From assembly GCA_014871385.1 (NCBI GenBank), contig CM026432.1:2072150-2136149 (forward strand): a stretch of DNA of 64,000 bases, read 5' to 3'. Under the pieces are notes generated by a model. The model searched no databases. It was not told the origin of the DNA and saw only the letters and a list, made by a program, of their open reading frames with translations. A program made the translations under genes and the position numbers. This stretch comes from Ceratodon purpureus. Lineage: Eukaryota; Streptophyta; Bryopsida; Pseudoditrichales; Ditrichaceae. This document shows, one piece after another, positions 11,301 through 20,063 of this stretch. Position 1 is the first letter of the stretch. Each line of letters opens with the position of its first letter.

Positions 11301-11621
11301 GGGAGCTTGAGGTATTACTGGATCTGGGGCCCCGTCACCTCCCAAGCCAATGTCATGAACATCATCGGGCTCTCTTCTAGGAACTTCACCTCCGCAGTCT
11401 ACGAACAACCTCCTCACCCGCGCACTTAGCAACCTGCAAACTTGTATACCGTAGTTACCTGGACCACCTAAAGGTCTGTATCCAAAGTGGGCGAACATTC
11501 TATCCCGACGGTACACAATAGTCACATTACAAATTCTACACCTAACCTGTCTCTGAGGCCTCGCACCCACCACGCCCAAGTCTTGCCACCACTGATCCCA
11601 GGCATCTACTCTTCGCGGCAT
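8376..11621 (-). CDS. hAT superfamily transposase with DUF659 and a long C-terminal extension
   Basis: The open frame gives 1081 residues from the ATG at 11621. A further in-frame methionine 13 codons upstream would sit on top of the TATA-like TATTTAA at 11661-11667, so the downstream start is preferred. Order: BED-like zinc finger (C28, C31, H45, C62); DUF659/RNase H-like core with D232 in ADGWD and D293 in CTDNAPN; the WW of EWWDAMG near 581; and the hAT C-terminal dimerisation block SACERNWSMYSYVHSK with E610. These fit the D-D-E catalytic set of hAT enzymes, which cut and paste DNA with 8-bp target duplications. Residues ~660-1081 are an unusual extension, first very acidic (DDDLDGEDPDEDDEEE), then Arg/Ser-rich with a basic cluster KRKKRF. 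No stop or frameshift interrupts it, so it may be active. Flanking DNA is dense in TCCGAC motifs. Confidence 0.9.
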   Translation of the reverse strand: MPRRVDAWDQWWQDLGVVGARPQRQVRCRICNVTIVYRRDRMFAHFGYRPLGGPGNYGIQVCRLLSARVRRLFVDCGGEVPRREPDDVHDIGLGGDGAPDPVIPQAPDNEGARANDGPAMQEPDMAPQGSPPREMRQVNLVQGFNATTKLRLDKVWATAFYEANIPFNVIKHPAFINAVRETVRARFPAYLPPSMNAIRTKLLSARKAEMVRQVRELTGNSTEKYGVTICADGWDNVQSRPLLNVIQSGTRGDVFLGTIDTTGHYKDSDYIASQIRPFVERAGPQHVVQVCTDNAPNMLGSSRMLETRYPHIYVQGCAAHCLDLLLEDWGKQDWVKHIVRKARLICLWVRNHHSSMALFRRMCPNLTIRLPVETRFATNFIMIERLVELRNAFERMVIDPAFAGILATYPDVNSSAGKRVRLFRKYVRADGFWNTCHNFLYMVIPVVKALRLFDGKAPAMGLAWRAMYDLKNHVRSFSSHPFRLNADLAADAMVAFDHRWAMMLTDLHWAGAMLNPTLRGWAPLHNHEESRIILNRVFRKLSSNEENYVQILVQYQDFLENREAFADSTDPQAHGTAIHEWWDAMGGGARALQTIARRILGQVCSVSACERNWSMYSYVHSKVRNRLKHVRAEDLVYIYTNSRLVRHRRAPRPAQWYGLEEVHSDDDLDGEDPDEDDEEEDVGRGGDHVADDVADDARMDGVGQGGLGMGGVGLADDDPPESDFEESGSDDAGSDGDDGGDVRIAELFHNMFDAGHRRDAVEDILRQDSRVGRQAYAGGERRAQSPINEAEIQSDRGDGSPARRIPIVDADFSQPWSDSLSFGQRDFDENLANMEGEIRTVLQEDLPPINRRRDEMTEEDSRRRMADQEVQTPSEEIRRPITRSLASTSGSMAVNQQQPASALLSTPVGRDHILPQQTSGRGRRRRAVGSAVTNGSQSVVLTASSSRSRPVRRGVPSTSIRDPAARASSCTTGERVSSGPARGSVIQRTTRGVKRKKRFQGTASRFAPYEPDNSEGRPELDENGIRDPQGSRPTKKLVITRDDELRLSTRSPRSDDDMSTDESEEDRRCDEANDPTVRIRE

Positions 11622-11660
11622 GCCTGCGACAGAAAGCAAGAATCTGGAGGGTGAACGCAC

Positions 11661-11667
11661 TATTTAA
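11661..11667 (-). promoter_or_regulatory. TATA-like box of the hAT transposase gene
   Basis: TTAAATA on the minus strand lies about 40 bp upstream of the ATG at 11621, a normal TATA spacing for a short leader. It overlaps the upstream in-frame methionine region, which argues for the shorter protein. Confidence 0.45.
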
Positions 11668-12734
11668 GGCGAGATGGACCTATTACAGAAATTGCGCCCG
11701 ACAACGCACTTCTAGCGTCGTTGAACGAGGGTGGAGGGATGGACTTGCCCTGATTATGTTCCAGATCTCCGATGGAGTTCGGACGGTCCGTTCCAGTGGG
11801 CTATGCTTGACCCCTTGAGCACACTTGGGTCTCATGCAGAGGAACCTCAGTCGAGACCCCAGAGTCCTGAGACACGCAGTGCAAAGAAGGGAGAACAGAG
11901 CCTGGTGAGTCGCATCTTTTATGGCACTCCCCGAGCGTGTCCGGGACCAGGAAGCGGAACATCGCGGAGTTGTTCCGGGTGTTGCGGACGAGGTCGGACG
12001 AGAGCGGGGTCGATGGCGGTCCAGTAACCAGATTCGATTTTGGTCCGCGTTGTAGGAAAAAGATGGTCAGGATCTGCATATTATGGCAGTCGTGTGCTGA
12101 CATCGGGGAGGTGGTTCGCACTCCGTGAGATTGGCCCGTGTACGGAGATGGATGAACCACGGACGGGCGGACTACCTGAAATCCGATCGTTTTGCGGAAT
12201 GTGGTAACTCCGCAATCGGACATGGACGAGGTACCCCGACGGATTAGAGGCTCGGACATGGTCCGCCGATCGAAACGTGCGCGTTCCGGAATCGGTCGGA
12301 CGCGACCTCGGGGCAGTAATGCGGCGAAGGCGGACATAGTTGATTACAGGAACGATTAAACAATATCGCGTCGTTCTTCTAGAGCAAAGGTCAGGGGTCG
12401 GAACTTTGCGAAGCGGAATCCGACTTCGGAAAGGCGGATTGTGTCTGGACAGTGAAAACGGCGCCGGATAATACGAACCCCGCGCATCCGCCCTTTGGCA
12501 GGAGATTGTGCCGGTCCGGTATAGCGCGGATGGTGATCCGGTACGGTCGGATAGGGGCAGCAGGCAACGGACGTTCGGATTCAATCCGAGGCAGCGTCGT
12601 CCGGCAAAGGGCGAATGGCGGACTATAGTGCGCGAGGTATGCCATGATATATAAACGGGAAGTGCGATAACACAGGTCCCTTTTGATGCAGTTAGCCCGC
12701 AAGTTATTGTGGACGAGTCCTCTCCAGTTACAAG
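11668..12734. other. Divergent, TCCGAC-rich intergenic region between two TE ORFs
   Basis: About 1.07 kb without a supported gene between the leftward transposase and the rightward ORF at 12735. It is packed with GTCGGA/TCCGAC and CGGAC/GTCCG words (for example near 11992, 12296, 12395, 12417 and 12545). hAT transposases are known to bind short repeated subterminal or promoter motifs; this cluster is a candidate for that. A TATATAA lies at 12648-12654 for the rightward gene. Confidence 0.45.
12648..12654 (+). promoter_or_regulatory. TATA box for the ORF at 12735
   Basis: TATATAA lies about 80 bp upstream of the ATG at 12735 in otherwise GC-rich DNA, so it stands out. It supports real transcription of the downstream small ORF. 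Confidence 0.5.
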
Positions 12735-13193
12735 ATGGATCCTTGTGACATAACTAGTCTAGAGGATGAGGTATTAGAGTTCTTGCTCTCTTGGAATCCC
12801 GAGATGAACGAAGTCGTTGGGGACAGTGATAAGGAAACTGCCCCAGGAGCGGGCAGTGGAGACAAGGACATCGGCGTAGACAAGGTACAAGTATTGGGGG
12901 GAGGTCTATGCATTCCAGGTAACGAGGGATGCAAGTGGAAGGACAACAACGAGTACGGGAAGCCCGGAGGAAGTAGTAATGGGAGGTCATCCCCAGCACT
13001 GGGAAGGAAGCATTCCACCGCTGCTACGACCGCGATAGGTCCGATACGAAGAAACTCGCGGGGGAGACCAGCCGCATCCGTAGAGACCGAAACTTCAAAG
13101 CCTAAGACTTACGTCGAGGAACTGGAGGCGATTTGGCCATCCAAGTACCAGAAACTTAAGAATGACATCGAACAAGCTAGGAAATCTAGGTAG
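12735..13193 (+). CDS. Small TE-associated ORF, unknown function
   Basis: A 152-residue protein starting MDPCDITSLEDEVLEFLL. The N-terminus is acidic and helical, the middle is Gly/Ser-rich, and the C-terminus is basic with PIRRNSRGRP followed by YVEELEAIWPSKYQKLKNDI, a helix that could mediate binding. I do not recognise the family. It is transcribed away from the hAT transposase with its own TATA box 80 bp upstream, the arrangement of a two-gene transposon with a divergent promoter. It may encode an accessory or DNA-binding factor, but that is inference. Confidence 0.45.
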   Translation: MDPCDITSLEDEVLEFLLSWNPEMNEVVGDSDKETAPGAGSGDKDIGVDKVQVLGGGLCIPGNEGCKWKDNNEYGKPGGSSNGRSSPALGRKHSTAATTAIGPIRRNSRGRPAASVETETSKPKTYVEELEAIWPSKYQKLKNDIEQARKSR

Positions 13194-13569
13194 TTACGAA
13201 GTAAATAGTGTCCGGTTAAATACGGAGAATCTCCGTTATCGACGCAATGCATTAGCAATTAGACAAGAGGTTGGAAGATGCATGTCTGCTTAGAAACTGC
13301 ACTGGATGGATATTTCCGAAACATAAAGGAGATATCAAACTACGGGGGACGTTCGGAATAGCTCCATCATTATAAAACATAAATATACTCTGATCATCGG
13401 AAGATCAGCATAATAATAAACGGGGAATAAATATTATAGTAAGGCCGAAAATTTACGAAAATTCTCGTCCCATATACAAAATAGTCAGAGAAAGAGAAGG
13501 CCAGAGTTAAGCATTCCAAGATTGGTAGTGAGCAGAATCATTAACAGCTGCAACACTCGTCTATTAAAA
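13194..13569. other. Short spacer, nothing seen
   Basis: AT-rich between the stops of two convergent ORFs (12735-13193 plus, 13570-14409 minus). It probably holds 3' untranslated and polyadenylation sequence; AATAAA-like words occur near 13413 and 13423. Confidence 0.35.
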
Positions 13570-14409
13570 TCAAGCGTTTTCCCAAAAACTCTGCTGAAAA
13601 CCCTCCTGTTTGTTCACAATATCCGACATCTCACCGAGATAAGGCATCGTTCTCCAGCAATACCGTTGGAACTCGTAGTCCGTCATTTCGCGGGTCTCGT
13701 CACTTTCATGCTCGGAGTGGTCTTCCTCCTCGTCCACCTTACGCTTCTTAGCATCACCGGAGGATCCGCGTGTCGCATTAGGAGATTCTGCATCCGCCCT
13801 TATGGATCTACGAGATTCCAGCGCTGCGCCTCCCACTTCCATATGCAATGAAACCTGGCCAAGTCCCCTGATTCTATCCCGGCGGAGTGGCGTCGTCCTC
13901 GTCCGACTTCCAGCCCTCCACCATCGGGCATGCGCGCATGCACACCCCTCACGCACTCGATCGCTCGATGGACCCCCAGTCCGTGTCCGCACGATCTTCC
14001 GACCCTCCTCGTCCCCCCGGACCCCACTTTGCACCACCCGTTCCGCTGGAATGCGCACGCGTATCGGATGCATGATGCCTGTGCAATTCGCCACGGATTG
14101 GAACTGCAACACTGCGACTGGGTCCCAGTTCGACGCCCACAGACGGGTCTCCATGAGGGGCACGGCGGAGAAGTCGGGACACAAGAGGCCATACTCTTCC
14201 TGAAACGCGTCGACGGATTCGAGCCAAGTCCGTAGACATTCCTTGGATCTCGGCACATCTTTCGCATGTTGAAACTCCCCTCCCCTTCTCCTCGCTGCAT
14301 CAACCCACACTAGCAAATCCTTGGATTCGTAGTCCGATCGGAGAAACTCGCTTAGGCACCGGCTACTCCCTTCCATACAAGATGGAGGGCACTCGCGCGA
14401 GCAAGCCAT
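13570..14409 (-). CDS. Unidentified 279-residue ORF in the TE block
   Basis: Minus-strand frame starting MACSRECPPSCMEGSS. The N-terminal third looks globular (LRTWLESVDAFQEEYGLLCP). The middle is Arg-rich and may reflect a shifted or low-constraint stretch. The C-terminal third has a basic cluster (DAKKRKVDEEEDH), a likely nuclear signal beside an acidic run, and ends YLGEMSDIVNKQEGFQQSF. No known domain. Its TCCGAC-rich DNA matches the neighbouring hAT region, so I place it in the same transposon or a nested relative. An ORF fragment of a larger broken protein is an equal possibility. Confidence 0.4.
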   Translation of the reverse strand: MACSRECPPSCMEGSSRCLSEFLRSDYESKDLLVWVDAARRRGGEFQHAKDVPRSKECLRTWLESVDAFQEEYGLLCPDFSAVPLMETRLWASNWDPVAVLQFQSVANCTGIMHPIRVRIPAERVVQSGVRGDEEGRKIVRTRTGGPSSDRVREGCACAHARWWRAGSRTRTTPLRRDRIRGLGQVSLHMEVGGAALESRRSIRADAESPNATRGSSGDAKKRKVDEEEDHSEHESDETREMTDYEFQRYCWRTMPYLGEMSDIVNKQEGFQQSFWENA

Positions 14410-15101
14410 CGGGGACGGCTCGAAAGTAGACAGAGGTTGGTGCAGGTCAGCGCGCGGAGAATAGACAACGCTACAGCACGGAGGAAGAACGTTTTCCGCA
14501 ATGGTGCTGCATTACCAACGGCGCTCAACACATAGAAGAAGGGAGGCGATGATCATCATAGTTCCAAATGGGCATTTAATTTTCCCTCTCAGTTGCAATA
14601 AAACTTATAATCCACCTAGATTTGGGATTATGAAATCAATCCCAAGTTGCGAACAGACGTACACGCAGTTATAACAGGGCCGACGGTATAATCATAAAAC
14701 GTAACACGCTCGATATGTCTAGGGAGTATGATATCATTCATAATACACCCTATCACACGAGTATCACTCGAGAACAGAATTGATAGACGGCCCCGGACAT
14801 GTAATGCCATCATGAACTTATTAGTGACCACGCATGTACAAGTATGATTACAGTATCATCAATGATTTAACAATTAAAGTTTCATGATTCCAATACTTAC
14901 GGATTCAATATCATGATAAACCAGCCTTATTCGGCTGCAATGCAGTGTCCGACCCGTTGTCCGACAGGCGCCGGACAATGGTCGACACCAATCCGACCAT
15001 CGCAGACCTGCAACTACGCTAAACCCTAAGCATTGCAGATCTTGATGTACTAAACTGCGATGTTTGGTACCCTACACCTTAGTGTTTCAACGAACAATAT
15101 C
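14410..15101. other. Intergenic, mostly AT-rich
   Basis: No gene seen. A cluster of TCCGAC/GTCCGAC words at 14945-15000 sits alone in an AT-rich stretch. Confidence 0.35.
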
Positions 15102-15449
15102 CTAGGATTCGTCTTCAGAATCCATAAAAGGGCGCAGGTTGAATGCAAATCGGCTCTGGTACCAACGTGGCTGAATATCCACAAAGTTCCTCCACCCCCT
15201 GCAAACACAACGGAGGAGTGTGCATGTTCTGTAGTTCTCGATGTCGTCGTCCTCGACCATCAACATCTTCCAGATGATGCCCTCCGAGACGTCTCCCGGG
15301 ATGGCAGGTAAGAAACTCGGCCTGACTCTCGTCCCCATCTCCACGATCGCCAAATACTCTTCATCGTCGCTAAAGTCAGAATCGTTCCTAAACTGGGCTG
15401 GCCCGAACAAGGCGATAGGACTCCCTGGAATCCCAGCACTGTGAGCCAT
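15102..15449 (-). CDS. F-box-like ORF inside the TE block
   Basis: A 115-residue minus-strand frame. Residues ~48-92 resemble an F-box: a Pro-containing start LPAIPGDVSEGIIWKML, a short acidic insert, then LLRCVCRGWRNFV, which matches the typical L-x-x-V-C-x-x-W-R-x-x end of F-box motifs that contact SKP1. The protein stops soon after (RPFMDSEDES), so no substrate-binding repeats follow. A splice-acceptor-like CATTTCAG precedes the ATG, so more exons may lie upstream. It may be a captured host fragment or transposon cargo. Flanking DNA on the right is TCCGAC-rich. Confidence 0.45.
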   Translation of the reverse strand: MAHSAGIPGSPIALFGPAQFRNDSDFSDDEEYLAIVEMGTRVRPSFLPAIPGDVSEGIIWKMLMVEDDDIENYRTCTLLRCVCRGWRNFVDIQPRWYQSRFAFNLRPFMDSEDES

Positions 15450-16120
15450 CGCTGAAATGCAGTCAAAGTGTCACGTTTCAACGAGCCGTTACCGAAGTGG
15501 AAAATAATGCACCGATTCCTAGAACGACCATGAAGATAAAGCAGGCGTAGCATAGAACGCCAGTCCATTTGATGGGAGTCCACCGGGATATGTTGCCGGA
15601 CATCCGAATTCGATATGCGTCGGACCCGAACTCAGGTCGGAACTTGGCCGTCGAAGGTACAATATCGGGATAGTGGCCGAACCAGGGTCCGACCACGAGG
15701 AGGACAGTAGAATGTGGCGGACTTCGTCGGAGCCGACAGCAATCGGATGGCGGATAAGCGCCTTGAGGGATGCCGGAATGCGGACGAGATCACGAAGACC
15801 CGTCGGACGACGGGGCATCGATCCGGCGGAAAGCGGATGTCGGATCGGACATCGGACTGGGTATCGGATCGTACAGGGTGGCGCGGACGAAGCGGACTGG
15901 TACTGGGGCCCACCAGTATCAGACCACCTTTATCGCAGACGTGGACATCGGCTGTCCGAGGTGTCCCCGGGGCGGAAATGTAAAAGTGAAAATGTTGCCG
16001 TAAATATTTGGGCCGTCGCGATAAAGACCGAATGGGACGTCCGGTCGTGACTGTACACCGTCGTGACGTCCCGACATTGTGACGCGAGAGGGGCACGTCG
16101 CGACGGAATAGAAAACCCTG
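15450..16120. other. TCCGAC-rich block, possible right end of a hAT-type element
   Basis: Dense GTCGGA/TCCGAC words (15612, 15631, 15690, 15725, 15800, 15840 and others). The block ends abruptly at 16120, where the minus strand begins CAGGGTTTTCTATTCCGTCG. CAGGG is a common hAT terminus, and AT-rich unrelated DNA begins immediately beyond. I found no matching left end, so the boundary is a proposal based on composition and the five terminal bases. Confidence 0.35.
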
Positions 16121-16771
16121 GTTTCAAGTGGCACAATGTGCTCATCTAATGTTCTTCAACCAACTGAGCACTAATAAGGGGGATCCAAAAACTTAATGAA
16201 TCTAAAAACAAGTTTAATTTCCAGGTTGGCACCTTCTAGTGGATCATTCCAAGGGCTAGTAGTCGCAGCTAGCTTGGGACACCTGTAATACACGAAAATA
16301 GAATCTAGGAATATGTTCTTGTGCGTAATGGTGCCCAAGTGGTCCATCTAAGATAGACAACATGTTTCCAATCACCTTGAGCAATTCAGCATACTTCCGG
16401 TGAAGTAACGAACACGCAAATAATTTTGGAGCGTAGGGAAATAGATTTGAGGAAGATCATAAATTTTTGAACAAATTTTGGAGCAATATTGAATGTACAA
16501 TGAATTTTCAAAGTGAAGATTCTCTCCAACCCATTCTCGATATATAGGCTGATCTATTTCCAAGAACTGAAAAAACTACATTCCGATAGTGGTGCTACTT
16601 GATATCATATCCAAAAATCAAGTTGTCTTCCAATTGGAACTAAACACGTGTGAACTTTATACTATGTCGCCATTTACAAATGAATTCAAAAATAATGCGA
16701 GCTATGGTTGGAAATAGGTCGGCCTACACTGCGTTATTGGGAGCCTGATCGGAAACATGATGTTTACCTTA
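16121..16771. other. Intergenic, nothing seen
   Basis: AT-rich; no ORF with support and no repeat recognised. Confidence 0.35.
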
Positions 16772-17516
16772 TAGACCTTCAAACCTGCTTGGCAGGATGT
16801 CTGGCGCCCCGCCCGGCCCAAGAAAGAATCGGCGTTTGTTTGGACGGTCTTCCATAAGGCAATTGCGGTTAATCTTTGGCGTCGCCAAATTGACGCCACA
16901 TTGAATCCCCTTTGCCCGATCTGCGAGCTCAATGATGGATTGGTACTCCACCGGTGCTACGCCTGCCCTGCTTCTCGCAGGCTTTGGGATTTTGCCCAAT
17001 CAGCCGTACAGGCCATAGCAGGCGAATTGGTAGGACCGCATCGCCGCTTTCGATGGGAGGTGTGTGTGTTTGGACAGGGTCTCCCTCGGAGATATCGCCC
17101 CATCCGACACCTATGGTCACTCCTCCGCGGCATTGTCATGTAGACAGCTTGGGTGCTCCGAAATGCCCAGATCTTCCAAACCTCGACGTGGCTGATGACT
17201 CTCGCTCGCCAACGCATTAGGGACAGCCTTCTAGACCGCGGTCGTAGCGAGTTCAGAACGATGGCCGCTCCCAACTAGGAAGTCGAACCCCTCCTATGGC
17301 AATATTGTGCCTGCTCCCCTACCTTGGGAACGTTTGACAATTACACTATGACTTGGAACCTCCAACCTGCAGAGGTTGGGAGTTTTGTTTGAACTTTGGT
17401 AGCTACAATCAAAATCTATTTTTTCTAACTAGCTTCGTGCTTGGCATCTGTACCATTATTTGCAATGGGTAATAAAGTTCTCGTTTGTGTCAAAAAAAAA
17501 TAAAAAAATAAAAAAT
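16772..17516 (+). mobile_element. 5'-truncated LINE (non-LTR retrotransposon) 3' end with A-rich tail
   Basis: After a stop near 16772 the plus strand encodes the C-terminal zinc-binding region of a plant LINE reverse transcriptase (zf-RVT): RPKKESAFVWTVFHKAIAV, then CPICELNDGLVLHRCYACP. The C-x2-C-x8-H-x3-C pattern and the following RRLWDF are typical. A TAG near 17142 interrupts the frame, so it is a dead copy. After the coding part come ~200 bp of 3' UTR, an AATAAA near 17471 and an A-rich tail at 17491-17516, the hallmark of target-primed insertion. The 5' part including the polymerase domain is missing, as in most LINE copies. Confidence 0.8.
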
Positions 17517-17521
17517 GGTCC

Positions 17522-17892
17522 ACCTGTGTATAAGCTCGTAGTTGCCCCATTTCCGGCCACTCAAAAAATATTGGGCCCTTCATTTTGCAAGTGCCCACTC
17601 TTTGAAATTTTGTCTTCTCACTTTTTTCCTTGTGAATTACGGGCAACTTGGGTAGAAAATGGGAGATTTTGATCAATGGTTATTGACTATCTAGATTTAG
17701 AGCAGATCCTTCTAAAATTCATAACTTTTCCACCCTAACTCCAAATGCTTTGAAATTTGCGCCATTGGAAAGCTACCCTTATAAACTACACAAAGTTAAA
17801 ATTTCAGAAAATTTTAAAATTTTGAAACCTTTGATTAGCATGCCCATATGTGTTGCGACCGGAATCAGGTCTCAAGGGCCTTTAGGGGTTAA
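17522..17892. mobile_element. Orphan piggyBac-like right end
   Basis: The stretch ends GGCCTTTAGGGG followed by TTAA at 17889-17892. Read inward from the opposite strand this is TTAACCCCTAAAGG, the same start as the element ends at 54402 (TTAACCCCTAAAG) and 5847. No matching left end was found upstream. The LINE copy at 16772-17516 directly abuts it and may have inserted into or replaced the left part. Confidence 0.4.
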
Positions 17893-18940
17893 TACTAATT
17901 GTATGGTGTTGTTCTTCACCTCTTTGAAAACGACATAAGAAAGGGCCAACAAGATACTTAAAACCTTCTTTTCTTGATTTGAGCATAGAACCCTAAAATC
18001 ACGGATTCAAGGTTCTACAATCTTTTCTTAGAATTTTTTTTTGCCAATTTTTTTTACAACCTTAATTTAGTTACAAGAACCCCTCCCCAAGCGTGGGACC
18101 AATACCTTATAAGTTGAGATTTTCCGCTAGGGCCTAGCCAGGGTTCTCCAAAAAGTTCAATGGATATTCTTTAGTGTATCCCTACTTCATGACACTTTCA
18201 CTTTTCACAAAGTTTAGACAAACGTAACAGTAGATTATCCACTTGTGGAAACCACCAGCCTAGTAGGCGTTTAATACCTTGCCAATACCCAGGCTGATCT
18301 CAACAAGCTACACCGAAAAAACAGCGATGACAGAAACCGTACCAATATTCCCACCATCATCATTACACTAAATGATCTCAAAACCAAATAAAATAAGAAA
18401 CAAAAGATGACAGAGAAGCCGATGCTAAGTAAAGACCTCCCCAAGAAGAGGCCCTTCCGAAGGACCTAGTGAAGCACTACCAGTAACGCCCTCCCCACGA
18501 TACAGCCTGTGCTTATCTTCTCCGTCTAACATTCTCATCTCCGAGCTCAGGTGGACCCGCCCACAATCCCAAGTTTTCTGCATTCATCTCTTCGACCTTC
18601 ACCGGGAGATGACTCACATGGTTACATTCTGGTACCGTATTAAGTTACGGTAGTAGCCGTCGCAGACCAAGTTGGGCCGAATACAGTGGCCACTAGTACA
18701 GTAGAACACGCATGACACTATACTCATTGAGAGTTGTTCTCTTTTGTTTTTGAACAGGAGAATCACAAATAAGAAACTTGCGTCTCAGGTCAATGTTGTC
18801 TGGAAGCGGGTGTTTTGTTCATCTATTTGACCTGGAAAGAGAATGAGTAATAACTTCCTCGTGCAAGGTGGCGACTGGAGATCCGGCATTCATCTGTTTC
18901 GGTCCTTTGCGGGAAGGGGCAGTTTTATGGAGTTTATGCT
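17893..18940. other. Intergenic, nothing seen
   Basis: No supported gene or repeat. Composition is AT-rich to 18300 and more balanced afterwards. Confidence 0.3.
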
Positions 18941-19041
18941 CAAAACCGTCACCGAGTGAGTTTGGTTGTGAAAACTAAAGTGTGTGGGCAGCGGGTGGAG
19001 TGATAAAATGCTTTTGGTTTTAGGCCCTTATGACGGTTTTG
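18941..19041. mobile_element. ~101-bp MITE, CAAAACCGTCA family
   Basis: The left end is CAAAACCGTCACC and the right end TGACGGTTTTG, a perfect 11-bp inverted repeat. The interior near the right end (TTTTGGTTTTAGGCCCTTA) resembles the same part of the copies in the palindrome at 34.5 kb (TTCTGGTTTTAAGGTCCCG), so these are one family. No clear target duplication. Confidence 0.65.
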
Positions 19042-19959
19042 GATGTTACCTTTTTCGTAGAGTCAATTTTCCTGTTTCATCTTTTTGAAAGTCACAAGTC
19101 ACTTTGGTGGAATGTAATAGGCTTCTAATATGTTATTATTATTTTTGGTATATACAATCTTTGAAAGCTAGGTCTCAAGGATGTGGCGACATCTTTTTTT
19201 TTTCCCCATAATTTGAGACTGATTATTCAGTTTTAATTAAATCACTTAGACTCTGCCTGTGAAAATATGCATGCACCATCTACTAGTGATACTAATTCCA
19301 ACAAACTCCCAATTCACAAAGGCATGCTAATTATAGTTGATATGCACTTTTTAAGTGAATTACAAATCCATCAAGTCTTATTATCCTTAAATTTTACTTT
19401 TGGGGGGGGGGGGGGGGGAGCCAAAGTGAAAATGAATTCTCATTACCAGGTAGCAACTATACCATTATCTTGAATAATTATCATTTGGGTGGTTTAGGCC
19501 TCACATAGAAACGCCCCCTGTTAAAAACCTCCTACAATGAATCATCTGGACAGGCAACAGATGCGTGCCAAAAGCGAAATAAAACTGACCGATGGGTGGG
19601 GAGTGCATGGAAGCATACGGGATGAGCATCTCGAAGGCTCCCATTTGGATATCCCGGCACGGCGAAGTCGAGCCTGGCACGAGTAAAAGGATGGCACAGG
19701 GCATCGCAATGACGAGCATGGAAAAGCGCGAAAAGAAACCCTGGAGCATCCGAACGCGTGACTTGGGTCCAGTTAGCCGGTGCGCGCTGGGAGCGGCTAA
19801 TCTGTGGGGGGCGAATATACACTGGATGATCCAAAGCCTGGGCGTCGGCCGGGTCTCGCCTTGAAGGACTGCAAGTGGGGTGGGCTGGGGGTGGGCGGAT
19901 GCAGGTCAGCGGCGTCTCTGAAAATGTGAACAAGGTGCTTCTAAATGGAGGCTGCTCCT
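19042..19959. other. Intergenic with a 17-bp poly-G run
   Basis: Holds a run of 17 G at 19402-19418. From 19560 to 19930 the DNA becomes GC-rich and has an open minus-strand frame (20032-19532, 166 codons) rich in Pro/Arg/Cys without any motif; I do not accept it as a gene. Confidence 0.4.
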
Positions 19960-20063
19960 CAAAACCGTCACCGCAGTCAAAACCTTCACTGTTTATATAT
20001 TTATCTAGATTTCGTTCCTGGAATGAACACATTACGGAGAAGTTTAAAACAGTGACGGTTTTG
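19960..20063. mobile_element. ~104-bp MITE, CAAAACCGTCA family
   Basis: The ends CAAAACCGTCACCG and CAGTGACGGTTTTG form an inverted repeat of about 12 bp. The first bases are identical to the copy at 18941. The interior is unrelated or diverged. It lies ~630 bp upstream of the gene at 20696, so it may be part of that promoter. Confidence 0.6.

Noticed and set aside
1..16120. TCCGAC sites as DRE/CRT stress-response elements
   Set aside because: The DRE/CRT core needs A or G before CCGAC; here the preceding base is mostly T, and the motif follows transposon blocks, not promoters.
19532..20032. 166-codon minus-strand ORF
   Set aside because: Pro/Arg/Cys-rich composition of GC-rich non-coding DNA, overlaps a MITE, no motif.
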